A DNA stretch of 62,722 nucleotides from Dietzia natronolimnaea (lineage in GTDB: Bacteria > Actinomycetota > Actinomycetes > Mycobacteriales > Mycobacteriaceae), in assembly GCF_002289575.1 (NCBI RefSeq), contig NZ_NTGA01000027.1, positions 1 to 62,722 of the forward strand. The letters run 5' to 3'. The notes below the pieces were generated by a model, which was not told the DNA's origin, searched no databases, and saw only the letters and a list, made by a program, of their open reading frames with translations. Made by a program: the position numbers and the translations under genes. The stretch's first letter is position 1. The number at the start of each line of letters is the position of its first letter. Of this stretch, positions 41,991-50,246 are shown one piece after another.

Positions 41991-42485
41991 TCAGGCGGGG
42001 GTGGCGGCGGACAGGACCTGCTCGAGGAGCTCGTCGGCGCGGTGCTCGTCGGCGCGGTCGGCCAACGCGAGTTCGCCCACCAGGACCTGCCGTGCCTTGG
42101 CGAGCATCCGCTTCTCTCCGGCGGACAGTCCACGGTCCAGGTCACGACGCCACAGATCGCGCACGACCTCGGCGACCTTGTTCACGTCCCCCGACGCCAG
42201 CTTCTCGCCGTTCGCCTTGTAGCGGCGGGACCAGTTGGTCGGCTCCTCGGCGTGCTCGGTGCGCAGGACGTCGAAGACCTTGTCGAGCCCCGCCTCGTCG
42301 ACAACGTCACGCACGCCCACGTACTCGGCGTTCTCGGCCGGAACCCGGACCGTGAGATCACCCTGTGAAACCTTGAGGACGAGGTATTCCTTCTCGGTGC
42401 CCTTGACCGTCCGCATCTCGATCGCCTGAATGCTCGCGGCGCCGTGATGCGGGTAGACGACAGTGTCGCCGACCTTGAACTCCAT
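41991..42485 (-). CDS. carD: RNA polymerase-binding regulator CarD
   Basis: This 164-residue CarD/CdnL protein binds the RNA polymerase beta subunit and stabilises open complexes at rRNA and other promoters. The N-terminal Tudor-like RNAP-interaction domain (about 1-60: [20 protein letters not shown]) and the C-terminal helical DNA-binding domain (about 75-160, with the conserved Trp in [13 protein letters not shown] and [18 protein letters not shown]) are intact. A purine-rich GAAAGGGGAAAG stretch precedes the ATG. It heads the carD-ispDF-cysS-rlmB group and diverges from lpqE, as in M. tuberculosis. Confidence 0.95.
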   Translation of the reverse strand: MEFKVGDTVVYPHHGAASIQAIEMRTVKGTEKEYLVLKVSQGDLTVRVPAENAEYVGVRDVVDEAGLDKVFDVLRTEHAEEPTNWSRRYKANGEKLASGDVNKVAEVVRDLWRRDLDRGLSAGEKRMLAKARQVLVGELALADRADEHRADELLEQVLSAATPA

Positions 42486-42682
42486 GAGTGGCTTTCCCCT
42501 TTCGACTGAGACATCTTAGCACGCCCTCAGTGCTGGGGTTTTCCGTTTGCGCAGGTCAGAAACCCGTACGGCCCGGGCGCCGCATCCGGGGGGTGCCGGG
42601 AGCGCACTCTGGCGCCGGTCACGACCAGGCGTGGACTACGATGAGACCGGCCTGAGAACGACCATCCCCCGAGGAGCCTGAC

Positions 42683-43246
42683 GTGACTTCACCGAACACC
42701 GGCCTGCGCCGCACCGCGCTCGTAGTCCTGGCCGTGGGTACCGCCGTCGGTTTGTCCGCGTGTGGCGCCGGACAGGTCTCCCAGACGGCCAACCAGGTCG
42801 CCGCGGTGGACGGCGGGCAGGGGTCCGCGGGTGAGCTCCACGTCAACGATCTCGTGGTGGTGCTCCCCGAGGAGGGTGAGGCGCGTCTCGGGTTCGCCGC
42901 CTCCTTCACCGGGACCGGCATGGGCGAGTCGATCTCCCTCGACCGGATCGAGATCGACGGGACCCAGGCGGACCTCGGCGAGACTCAGCCGCTCGAACGC
43001 GGATGCTCCCTGATCGTCTCGCCGGCGGCCGACGTCGAGCCCGTCCCCCCGCGCGACGACCTCTGTGTCGAGCGCAGCACCGCCACGCTGCCGGACTCCG
43101 ACGACCTCCGGATCGGGACCTCCGTGCCCGCCACCGTGTCCTTCTCCAACGGCGACCAGATCGAGATGGCCGCCGCCGTCATCGCCGAGGTCCCGCCCAG
43201 CGACGAGTACACCCGCCCGGTCGAGATCCACTCAGACGGGCACTGA
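42683..43246 (+). CDS. lpqE: Exported lipoprotein (LpqE-like)
   Basis: This 187-residue protein has a lipoprotein signal ending in LSAC (Cys about residue 27) and a small beta-rich extracytoplasmic domain of unknown function. The assignment rests on length (182 residues in Rv3584), lipobox and position divergent from carD. The GTG at 42683 has GAGGAG eight bases upstream. Its stop lies ten bases before the most likely disA start; radA, which separates the two in M. tuberculosis, is missing. Confidence 0.82.
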   Translation: MTSPNTGLRRTALVVLAVGTAVGLSACGAGQVSQTANQVAAVDGGQGSAGELHVNDLVVVLPEEGEARLGFAASFTGTGMGESISLDRIEIDGTQADLGETQPLERGCSLIVSPAADVEPVPPRDDLCVERSTATLPDSDDLRIGTSVPATVSFSNGDQIEMAAAVIAEVPPSDEYTRPVEIHSDGH

Positions 43247-43256
43247 GACGTCCGCC

Positions 43257-44348
43257 CTGGCCCCCCGCGCCTCGGACGGGACCCCCGTCGACGCACCCGT
43301 CCGGGCCGTCCTCCGGCGCCTGTCCCCCGGCACCCCGCTGCGTGAGGCACTGGACCGCATCCGGCGCAGCGGCACCGGTGGTCTCATCGTGCTGGGCGAC
43401 GACCCCGCCGTCCGGGAGATCTGCGACGGCGGCGTCACGCTGGACGTCGAGTTCACCCCGGCCAGGCTGCGCGAACTGAGCAAGATGGACGGCGCCGTGG
43501 TCCTGTCCTCGGACGGTGAGCGCATCACCCACGCCAACGTCCACCTCGTGCCCGATCCCACCCTGCCGGCGGTCGAGACCGGGACCCGGCACCGCGCGGC
43601 CGAACGGACCGCACTGCACACGGGTGTCCCGTCGGTGGCGGTCTCCGCCTCGATGACGACCGTGACCGTCTACGCGGGCGGGCAGGCCCGCGTCCTGGCC
43701 GACCCCGTGGTCCTGCTGGCCCGCGCGGACCAGACGGTGGCCACCATGGAGCGACACGGTGCCCGCACCGCCCGGGCACGCGACCGGCTCGACCGCGCGG
43801 AGCTCGGCGGGTACGCGTCCGTCCGCGACGTCGTCACGATGGCCCAACGGCTGGTCCGGCTGGACCGTCTGGGTGCCGAACTCGCCGAGCTCGCCGTGGA
43901 GATGGGCGAGTACGGGCGCCAGACCACGCTCCAGCTCGAGGAGTTGCTGGCCGACACTCCGGACGAGCTGTGGGGCCTGGTCGCCGACCACGTCGCGGTA
44001 GATCCCGCGGGAGGGAGCACGGCCCCCACCGCCGAGCAGGTGGCGACCGGGCTCGAGCGACTGGCGGCGCTGAGCGACGCCGACCTCCTCCTGCCCGGCC
44101 CCGTCGCGCGCTGCCTCGGCCTTCCCGCGGAGCCCGAGGACCTGGACGAGCACGTCACCGCGCGTGGGCACCGGATGCTCGCCCACATCCCCAGGCTCCG
44201 GCCCGTGCAGATCTCGGCCCTGGTGGAACGTTTCGGCTCGGTGTCGGCACTGCTCGCCGCCGAACAGACCGACTTCGCGGATGTGGAGGGCGTCGGAGCC
44301 CTCTGGGCCAGGCACCTTCGTCAGTGGCTCACCGGCCTGGTGTCCTAG
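43257..44348 (+). CDS. disA: DNA-integrity scanning diadenylate cyclase DisA
   Basis: DisA makes the second messenger c-di-AMP and binds branched DNA. The N-terminal DAC domain has KMDGAVVLSSDG and the nucleotide-binding GTRHRAAERTAL; a linker follows, then a C-terminal helix-hairpin-helix domain (LVERFGSVSALLAAEQTDFA). No ATG, GTG or TTG exists in frame between the lpqE stop and the conserved domain. CTG at 43257 is given as start because it yields 363 residues (358 in M. tuberculosis) and suitable spacing. The only earlier start, GTG 43065, would add about 64 shadow-like residues inside lpqE. A non-canonical start or a sequencing error is therefore likely. Confidence 0.85.
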   Translation: MAPRASDGTPVDAPVRAVLRRLSPGTPLREALDRIRRSGTGGLIVLGDDPAVREICDGGVTLDVEFTPARLRELSKMDGAVVLSSDGERITHANVHLVPDPTLPAVETGTRHRAAERTALHTGVPSVAVSASMTTVTVYAGGQARVLADPVVLLARADQTVATMERHGARTARARDRLDRAELGGYASVRDVVTMAQRLVRLDRLGAELAELAVEMGEYGRQTTLQLEELLADTPDELWGLVADHVAVDPAGGSTAPTAEQVATGLERLAALSDADLLLPGPVARCLGLPAEPEDLDEHVTARGHRMLAHIPRLRPVQISALVERFGSVSALLAAEQTDFADVEGVGALWARHLRQWLTGLVS

Positions 44349-44407
44349 GGCTGGTGTCGTTCCAGGGCCGGTGTCGTCGCAGGGTCAGAGGGGCCCGCAG
44401 CCCGGGG

Positions 44408-45058
44408 TCAGTCCCCCTCGACCACGTTGAACGTGGCCGCCGGGCTGAAGACGTTCCCGACCAGGGCGTACACCTGGTAGGCCCCGACCTCGACGGGGGT
44501 CCGGTCCGCCTCCGTGCAGGCGCCCTCCGCGGAACGGCGGCCGGTCCAGTCGATCTGGCGGGGCTCGGGCTCACCGGGGCGGAGCTCCACCTCGTCGTCC
44601 TCACGAGGGGTGGTGCAGTCGATGCTCGACCACACCTTGACGTTGGTGTCCAGACGGTAGACCTCGAAGGACAGCGGCGCCTCCGAGAGGTCGCGGTCGC
44701 ACGTGGTGTCCGAGGTGTTGAGGATATTGACGAAGAACCGGACATCCTGCCCCACCGGGACGTTGGGCTCGGCGGACCAGACCTCCAGGCTCAGATCCTC
44801 GTCCGCGCACCGGCCCCGCGAGGCTCCGCCGTCGTCCCGGGTGGTCGTCTGCGTGGTCGTGGTCTCCGAGGTGGTGGCCGCCTCGGCCGAGTCGACGTCG
44901 CCGCCAGCCGCGGAGTCCTGGGTGTCCGTCCCGCTGTCCCTGGAGGCGAGGAAGAGCGCCAGAACCACGGCCAGGACCGCGACGACCGCGATGGCGACCG
45001 CGGCGACGCGGCGACGCACATAGACTTCGCGCGGGAGGGAGCCCTGGGGTTCGTGCAC
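44408..45058 (-). CDS. Membrane-anchored extracytoplasmic protein (Rv3587c-like)
   Basis: This 216-residue protein has an N-terminal cytoplasmic tail, one transmembrane helix (residues about 17-38: VAAVAIAVVAVLAVVLALFL), a Thr/Ser/Glu-rich linker, and a beta-sandwich-like domain with four Cys (RCADEDLSL, TTCDRDLSE, SSIDCTTPRED, GACTEADRT) that could form disulfides outside the membrane. It occupies the place of Rv3587c between disA and canB. Function is unknown. GTG 45058 was chosen over GTG 45091 because it starts closer to the helix as in the relative, but the ribosome site is weak for both. Confidence 0.75.
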   Translation of the reverse strand: MHEPQGSLPREVYVRRRVAAVAIAVVAVLAVVLALFLASRDSGTDTQDSAAGGDVDSAEAATTSETTTTQTTTRDDGGASRGRCADEDLSLEVWSAEPNVPVGQDVRFFVNILNTSDTTCDRDLSEAPLSFEVYRLDTNVKVWSSIDCTTPREDDEVELRPGEPEPRQIDWTGRRSAEGACTEADRTPVEVGAYQVYALVGNVFSPAATFNVVEGD

Positions 45059-45114
45059 GCGACCAACTCTAGAGCCGGGGTGGCGTCGCACCCGATCCCC
45101 CCCGCGGCGTGTCC

Positions 45115-45768
45115 CTAGACCGCGATCATCTCCTCACCCGGGCCGTGGGGGGTGTCGTCGACATCCCCCAACACGCTGCGCAGGTACGCGTGGCCGTCGG
45201 AGAGCTTGTAGGTGACGCCGACGATGGCCAACCTCCCCTCGTCGATCCGGTCGCTGATGATCTTGGACCGCTGCTTGAGCAGTTCGCCGGTCTCGAGGAC
45301 GTGGCGGGCCTCGAAATCGTCGATCGCGGTGAGTCCCTCGCGGCGCCCGTTGAGGATCGAGGGCGAGACCTTCTCGACCACGTCCCGCAGGAAACCGGGC
45401 GGGATCTCCCCGGTGTTGAGCGCGTCGACCGTGGCCTTGACGGCGCCGCAGCTGTCGTGGCCGAGCACCACGATCAACGGGGTCTCGAGAACGTGGACCG
45501 CGTACTCGATCGACCCGAGCACCGCCGAGTCGCTGATGTGGCCCGCGGTGCGGATCACGAAGAGGTCCCCGAGCCCCTGATCGAAGATGATCTCCGCGGC
45601 GACCCGGGAGTCCGAGCACCCGAAGAGCACGGCCTTGGGGTGCTGCGCCGCGACGAGGGTCTGGCGGTGCTCGGTATTCTGACCGGGATGACGCATCTCG
45701 CCCTCGACGAATCGATGGTTACCGTCACGGAGGGAGGCCCAGGCCTTGATGGGATCGGTATGAGGCAT
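45115..45768 (-). CDS. canB: Beta-class carbonic anhydrase
   Basis: This 217-residue zinc enzyme interconverts CO2 and bicarbonate. The zinc ligands and catalytic dyad are in VLFGCSDSRVAAE (about residue 50) and VVLGHDSCGAVKA (about 105). The length and neighbours match M. tuberculosis Rv3588c (207 residues). It diverges from mutY with a 38-base gap. Cytosolic location is expected, as there is no signal peptide. Confidence 0.94.
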   Translation of the reverse strand: MPHTDPIKAWASLRDGNHRFVEGEMRHPGQNTEHRQTLVAAQHPKAVLFGCSDSRVAAEIIFDQGLGDLFVIRTAGHISDSAVLGSIEYAVHVLETPLIVVLGHDSCGAVKATVDALNTGEIPPGFLRDVVEKVSPSILNGRREGLTAIDDFEARHVLETGELLKQRSKIISDRIDEGRLAIVGVTYKLSDGHAYLRSVLGDVDDTPHGPGEEMIAV

Positions 45769-45806
45769 GACTCATATTGTGCACACCGGTACCTGACGGG
45801 TGCGCG

Positions 45807-46676
45807 GTGACTGCCGTCGACACCCCTGCCCTGCTGTCCTGGTTCGACCGCGCCGGGCGCCCCCTGCCCTGGCGCGGGCCGGACGTGAGTGCGTGGGAGA
45901 TCCTGCTCTGCGAGATCATGAGCCAGCAGACCCCTGTGGCCCGCGTGGAGCCCGTCTGGCGGGCGTGGCTCGAGAAGTGGCCCGGCCCGGCCGAGCTCGC
46001 CGCGGCGCCGACCGCCGAGGTCATCCGGATGTGGGGCAAACTCGGCTACCCACGCCGCGCACTCCGTCTGCGGGAGTGCGCACTCGTCGTCGTCGAACAG
46101 CACGGAGGTGAGGTCCCCACCGACGTCGACGAGCTGCTCGGCCTCCCCGGGGTCGGTGACTACACCGCCCGCGCGGTGGCGTGCTTCGCCCACGGCCAAC
46201 GCGTCCCGGTGGTCGACACCAACGTGCGACGGGTCGTCGCCCGGGCGGTGGGAGGGGCGGCCGAGGCGGGGCCGCCGTCCACCCGTCGGGACCTCTCGGC
46301 GGTCGACGCCCTGCTGCCGGCGGGCCGTGAACGGGCGGTGGCCTTCTCCGTGGCCCTGATGGAGCTCGGCGCGTTGGTCTGCACGGCCCGGTCGCCGCGG
46401 TGCGAGGACTGCCCGCTCGCCCCGTCGTGCGCATGGCTGGCCGCCGGCAGACCCGAATGGGACGGTCCACGGCGCCGGACCCAGACCTTCGCCGGAACCG
46501 ATCGCCAGGTTCGCGGACTGCTCCTCGACGTCCTGCGCGACGGCGACGGCACGGCGGGACGGGACCGCCTCGACGCGGTGTGGCCCGATCCTGCCCAGCG
46601 CGGACGCGCCCTCGACTCGCTCGTGGCCGACGGGTTGATGGTGAGGACCGGAGATGTGTACTCGCTGCCGGGCTGA
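45807..46676 (+). CDS. mutY: A/G-specific adenine glycosylase
   Basis: This 289-residue DNA repair enzyme removes adenine mispaired with 8-oxoguanine. The catalytic Glu is in LLCEIMSQQTPVARVE, the helix-hairpin-helix is LLGLPGVGDYTARAV followed by catalytic Asp in VPVVDTNVRRV, and the [4Fe-4S] cluster Cys have the C-X6-C-X2-C-X5-C spacing (VCTARSPRCEDCPLAPSC). The C-terminal 8-oxoG-recognition domain is short, as in M. tuberculosis MutY. The GTG at 45807 is preferred; GTG 45777 in frame would add ten residues. mhuD follows 39 bases later. Confidence 0.92.
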   Translation: MTAVDTPALLSWFDRAGRPLPWRGPDVSAWEILLCEIMSQQTPVARVEPVWRAWLEKWPGPAELAAAPTAEVIRMWGKLGYPRRALRLRECALVVVEQHGGEVPTDVDELLGLPGVGDYTARAVACFAHGQRVPVVDTNVRRVVARAVGGAAEAGPPSTRRDLSAVDALLPAGRERAVAFSVALMELGALVCTARSPRCEDCPLAPSCAWLAAGRPEWDGPRRRTQTFAGTDRQVRGLLLDVLRDGDGTAGRDRLDAVWPDPAQRGRALDSLVADGLMVRTGDVYSLPG

Positions 46677-46702
46677 CCAACCGTCGACGCCGCGACGAAG
46701 CG

Positions 46703-46708
46703 TAGGCT
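46703..46708 (+). promoter_or_regulatory. -10 box for a leaderless mhuD mRNA
   Basis: TAGGCT is followed by seven bases and the mhuD ATG. Confidence 0.5.
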
Positions 46709-46715
46709 CACCTAC

Positions 46716-47024
46716 ATGGCCGTCGTCAAGATCAATGCCCTGTCCGTACCGAGCCAGGCCGGTCCCGAACTGGAGCGTCGCTTCGCCGAGCGCGCCCACA
46801 CCGTGGAGAACTCCCCCGGCTTCCTCGGATTCCAACTGCTGCGGCCCACCGCCGGCGAGGACCGCTACTTCGTGGTGACCACCTGGGAGGACGAGGCGTC
46901 CTTCGCCGCCTGGCGCGACGGCGACGCCCGGACCGCCCACGCCGGCCAGCACGGCAAGCCCGTCGCCGAGGGAGCCACCCTCCTCGAGTTCGACGTCGTG
47001 CTGGACGTCGCACCGTCCGCCTGA
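46716..47024 (+). CDS. mhuD: Haem-degrading monooxygenase (mycobilin-producing)
   Basis: This 102-residue ferredoxin-like (ABM/IsdG family) enzyme opens haem to release iron. The residues that define MhuD are all present at the same positions as in Rv3592: Asn7, Trp66 and haem-ligating His75. VENSPGFLGFQLLRP is the family landmark. M. tuberculosis MhuD yields mycobilins without CO, and conservation suggests the same chemistry here. TAGGCT seven bases before the ATG points to a leaderless mRNA. No siderophore or haem-uptake gene is adjacent. Confidence 0.92.
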   Translation: MAVVKINALSVPSQAGPELERRFAERAHTVENSPGFLGFQLLRPTAGEDRYFVVTTWEDEASFAAWRDGDARTAHAGQHGKPVAEGATLLEFDVVLDVAPSA

Positions 47025-47061
47025 CCCCCGGCACCTCAACCGGCGCACCCACTCATCTCAC

Positions 47062-47454
47062 GTGGACCGGATCTCGGAACAGCCGTTTGCGATCGCCTTA
47101 TGCCTGCTCTTCGTCATCGTGATGCTGCGCGCCAACGCCACCTACTGGCTGGGCCGGGGCGCGCTGAGCGGAGGCAGGCTGAGCGACCGGGCCGCGCGTC
47201 ACCTGGAGGGTCGACACATGCAGCGTGCGCAGCGGCTGTCCGCACGCTACGGCGTGATCGCGGTGCCCCTGTCATTCCTCACCGTGGGTGTGCAGACGGC
47301 GATCAACTTCTCCGCCGGGTTCACCCGCATGCCGCTGACCCGGTACCTTCCCGCCGTGGCCGTCGGCTGTGTGCTGTGGGCACTGCTCTACTCCACCGTG
47401 GGCATGGTGGGGTGGAACGCGATCACCACGCTCTGGTCCGGGGTCACCTCCTGA
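47062..47454 (+). CDS. Small VTT/DedA-like membrane protein
   Basis: This 130-residue protein has an N-terminal helix (FAIALCLLFVIVML) and two further hydrophobic segments. The stretch RYGVIAVPLSFLTVGVQTAI followed by NFSAGFTRMPLTRYLPAVAV matches the core of the VTT (SNARE-associated/DedA) domain, which in larger proteins takes part in lipid or undecaprenyl-phosphate movement. At 130 residues it is about half the usual DedA length and lacks the first half of the domain. It starts with GTG 47062, 37 bases after mhuD, and converges with ssuA. Confidence 0.7.
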   Translation: MDRISEQPFAIALCLLFVIVMLRANATYWLGRGALSGGRLSDRAARHLEGRHMQRAQRLSARYGVIAVPLSFLTVGVQTAINFSAGFTRMPLTRYLPAVAVGCVLWALLYSTVGMVGWNAITTLWSGVTS

Positions 47455-47506
47455 CCTGACGAGACAAGTCGACCGTCCGAACCGACCCGATCATCCGAAC
47501 GGGCCA

Positions 47507-48559
47507 CTACCGCCCGGGGACGGGCCCGACCACCGGCCCGAGCACGTCCGCGTACCTGTCGTCGACAAGGCCCTCGATGTCCACGGGGTCGATCTGTCCG
47601 TCCTCGGTGAACACGTCGGCGAGCTGCTGCTCGCGCTCCACCGTGTCCGCGAGAGACACAGGCCTGCGGGTACTGCGACCCTGCGAGAGGTCGGCGGCCT
47701 CCGGGGTCAGTCCCACGGCCTCCCCGTAGAACGCGGCCCACTGCGCCGGGTTCTCGACCGTCCAGGTCCCCGCCTGGGCGAGCCGGACAAGGAGATCCGC
47801 GATCGCGGTCTGACGCCGCGCGTCCGCGAGTGCGTCGTGGGAGGCGAGCCCGAACCAGAAACCGTTGGACGCCTCCGCCGCCGTCGCGATGGTCCGGGCG
47901 TCGGTGGTGGTCTGCGTGATGGCCGTGTACGGATCCCAGATGGCCCACGCGTCGGCGTCACCGCGCGCGAAGGCGGACCCCGCCTCGGCCGGCTGGAGAA
48001 AGACCATCTCGACGGAGTCCGGCGAGAGCCCTGCCCCGCGGAGTTGCAGCAGGAGATGCCCGTGCGCCGAGGTGCCCTTGGCCACCAGCACCTTGCGTCC
48101 CGCGAGGTCCGCCACGGACCGCACGGGAGAGTCACCGGGGACGAGGATCCGGTCCCCCTCACCCCTGTTGGCGTAGGCCGAGACGATGGACGCCCGCGCC
48201 CCCGCGGCCGCCCCGAAGACCGGCGGGGTGTTACCCGTGACGGCCAGGTCGATCTGCCCCGCGTTGAGCGCCTCCACCTGGGGCGGCCCGGAGGTGAACG
48301 TGGAGAACTCGATCTCGTAGGGGAGATCATCGAGCTCTCCCGCCGCGGTGAGCAAGGCCTGCGTGCCGCCCTTCTGGTCCCCCACGCGCAGAACGAGATC
48401 GGACAGGTCCTCGAGATCGACACGATCGGGCACCGGGACCGAGGCCTCGGAATCCCTCGTGGCGCACCCGGCTCCGACGAGGAGCACGATCAACGACAGC
48501 GCCAGCAGAACGGCCGGGAACGCGGATCGGCGGTGGATCGGCGAGAGGGTGGTGGTCAT
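47507..48559 (-). CDS. ssuA: Sulfonate ABC transporter substrate-binding lipoprotein
   Basis: This 350-residue SsuA/NMT1-like protein captures aliphatic sulfonates for import. Its signal peptide ends in the lipobox VGAGC (Cys about residue 35); LRVGDQKGGTQALLTAAG, DLAVTGNTPPVFGAA and AEAGSAFARGDADAWAIWDP are typical of SsuA. The ATG at 48559 overlaps the ssuB stop (ATGA). It is the last gene of the ssuDCBA operon. Taurine or other organosulfur substrates remain possible. Confidence 0.87.
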   Translation of the reverse strand: MTTTLSPIHRRSAFPAVLLALSLIVLLVGAGCATRDSEASVPVPDRVDLEDLSDLVLRVGDQKGGTQALLTAAGELDDLPYEIEFSTFTSGPPQVEALNAGQIDLAVTGNTPPVFGAAAGARASIVSAYANRGEGDRILVPGDSPVRSVADLAGRKVLVAKGTSAHGHLLLQLRGAGLSPDSVEMVFLQPAEAGSAFARGDADAWAIWDPYTAITQTTTDARTIATAAEASNGFWFGLASHDALADARRQTAIADLLVRLAQAGTWTVENPAQWAAFYGEAVGLTPEAADLSQGRSTRRPVSLADTVEREQQLADVFTEDGQIDPVDIEGLVDDRYADVLGPVVGPVPGR

Positions 48560-49290
48560 ATCGAATAGTCCTCGTCTGTGTGGTCGACGCCCAGCGCGTC
48601 GAGGAGAAGCCGTCGGTGGTGGCCCGTCTCGCCCCCACCGCGGGGCAGGTCGATGGTCTCGGTGTGGCCGACGACGCCGTCGTCCAGGACGTGCACCCGG
48701 TCGGCCAATGACACCGCCTCGTCGACGTCGTGCGTCACCAGCAGGACCCCGAGGCCGTGGTGGGCCCACAGTCTCAGCAGGAGTCGGTGCATGGTCCGCC
48801 GGGTGAGGGCGTCGAGCGCGCCGAAGGGCTCGTCGAGGAGCAGCAACGCGGGCTCCGCGACGAGCGCCCGGGCGAGCGAGGTCCGCTGCGCCTGGCCGCC
48901 GGAGAGTTCTCCGGGGTAGGCACCCTCCCGGCCCTCCAGGCCCACCTCGGCGAGGATCTCGGTGACCCGGTCCGACTTCTCGGCGCGCCCGACCTCGACC
49001 CTGTTGAGGCCGTGCCGGACGTTCTGGGCCACGGTCCGCCAGGGCAGCAGCCGGGAATCCTGGAACACGACCGCCGGAGGGCCGTCGATATGGACGTCGC
49101 CTGACTCGAGATCCCGGTCCAGTCCGGCCAGTATGCGTAGCGCGGTCGACTTCCCGCTGCCACTCCGACCGAGCAGGGCGACGATCTCGCCGCGGGGGAT
49201 GGTGAGGTCGAGATTCCGGAGAACGGCGGTGTCCCCGAAGCTGCGGGTGACACCGCGGAGCGCGCCCGCGGGGGCGAGGGTGGTGGACAT
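48556..49290 (-). CDS. ssuB: Sulfonate ABC transporter ATP-binding protein
   Basis: This 244-residue ATPase energises sulfonate uptake. Walker A is LLGRSGSGKSTALRIL (about residue 43), the signature is GELSGGQAQRTSLARAL (about 128), Walker B is LLLLDEPFGALDALTRR (about 150) and the switch His is in LLVTHDVDEAV. The Q-loop sits in VFQDSRLLPWRTV, typical of the SsuB/TauB group. The ATG at 49290 is used; the upstream extension (11 residues) is not conserved in kind. Confidence 0.9.
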   Translation of the reverse strand: MSTTLAPAGALRGVTRSFGDTAVLRNLDLTIPRGEIVALLGRSGSGKSTALRILAGLDRDLESGDVHIDGPPAVVFQDSRLLPWRTVAQNVRHGLNRVEVGRAEKSDRVTEILAEVGLEGREGAYPGELSGGQAQRTSLARALVAEPALLLLDEPFGALDALTRRTMHRLLLRLWAHHGLGVLLVTHDVDEAVSLADRVHVLDDGVVGHTETIDLPRGGGETGHHRRLLLDALGVDHTDEDYSI

Positions 49291-49313
49291 TGCTGGGGCT
49301 CCTGATCGCTGGC

Positions 49314-49350
49314 TGGTTCTCATGTGCGCTGGGTGGTTCCCATGTGCGCT
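49314..49350. repeat. 17-bp direct repeat between ssuC and ssuB
   Basis: TGGTTCTCATGTGCGCT (49314) and TGGTTCCCATGTGCGCT (49334) differ by one base and lie 20 bases apart in the 69-base gap between the genes. No function is assigned. Confidence 0.75.
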
Positions 49351-49359
49351 GCGCGGTGG

Positions 49360-50226
49360 TCATCGGTAGTGGCGCAGTGCGCGGGCCTCGGCGACGCGCA
49401 CGAGAGCGTCGGTGAGGATCCCCAGCAGCGCGTACACGACCAGGCCGACGATGATCACGTCGATCCGGAAGTAGTCGCGGGCGTTCATGATCAGGTAGCC
49501 GATGCCGTTGGTCGCGTTGAGCTGCTCGGCCACGATGAGGGTCAACCAGGCGATCGCGAGCGACTGCCGCACACCTACCAGGACCTGGGGCGCGATCGAC
49601 GGCAGGATCACCTCCGTCAGTCGCTGGCGTCGGCTGAATCCGAAGACCGTCGCCATGTCCTGCAGCCTGGGATCCACCTGCCGCAACCCCGAGGCGGTGT
49701 TGAGGTAGATGGGGAAGACCACCCCGAGTGCGATGAGGAGCACCTTGGGCGTCTCGCCGATGCCGAACCACAGGATGAACAGCGGGATCAGCCCGAGGTG
49801 GGGAAGCGCGCGAAGCATCTGCAGCGGGGGGTCGACGAGGGCGTCCGCGACCCGCGAGGTCCCGACGATCACCCCGAGGACCAGTCCGGCCACGGCCCCC
49901 AGGACGAACCCCTGGGCCACGCGGACGCCCGAGACCGCCAGCGCCTCTGCGAGTTCGCCGGAGGCGATGAGCTCCAGCGCCGACGAGGCGATCAGCTGCG
50001 GGGCGGGAAGAATACGCTCCGGCAGGACGCCGGTGGCGCCGGCGACCTGCCAGATCAGGATCAGCACGATGGGACTGAGCCACCGCAGCCAGGTGGTGGC
50101 TCGACGCGGTCGGCTGCGCCTCGCGACGCGGCGGCGGCGGCCTCGGCCCGGGGTCGGTTCGTGCCGGGTCGGGCCCGCCGGCGCGGCCGGGGTCCCGGCG
50201 GACGACGCGGTGAGAACGGTGGTCAT
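49360..50226 (-). CDS. ssuC: Sulfonate ABC transporter permease
   Basis: This 288-residue BPD-type permease has about six membrane segments (for example LSPIVLILIWQVAGATGVLP and VIIVGLVVYALLGILTDALV). The ATPase-contacting EAA-like loop is SIAPQVLVGVRQSLAIAWL. The first 50 residues are Pro/Arg-rich and cytoplasmic. The ATG at 50226 follows GGAGGAGAG by seven bases. It lies 20 bases after ssuD. Confidence 0.89.
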   Translation of the reverse strand: MTTVLTASSAGTPAAPAGPTRHEPTPGRGRRRRVARRSRPRRATTWLRWLSPIVLILIWQVAGATGVLPERILPAPQLIASSALELIASGELAEALAVSGVRVAQGFVLGAVAGLVLGVIVGTSRVADALVDPPLQMLRALPHLGLIPLFILWFGIGETPKVLLIALGVVFPIYLNTASGLRQVDPRLQDMATVFGFSRRQRLTEVILPSIAPQVLVGVRQSLAIAWLTLIVAEQLNATNGIGYLIMNARDYFRIDVIIVGLVVYALLGILTDALVRVAEARALRHYR

Positions 50227-50246
50227 GGTGGTCTCTCCTCCTGCAC

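Noticed and set aside
43065-43256. Upstream GTG start for disA inside lpqE
   Set aside because: It would add about 64 Pro/Ser/Arg-rich residues that look like an out-of-frame reading of lpqE and have no counterpart in DisA proteins.
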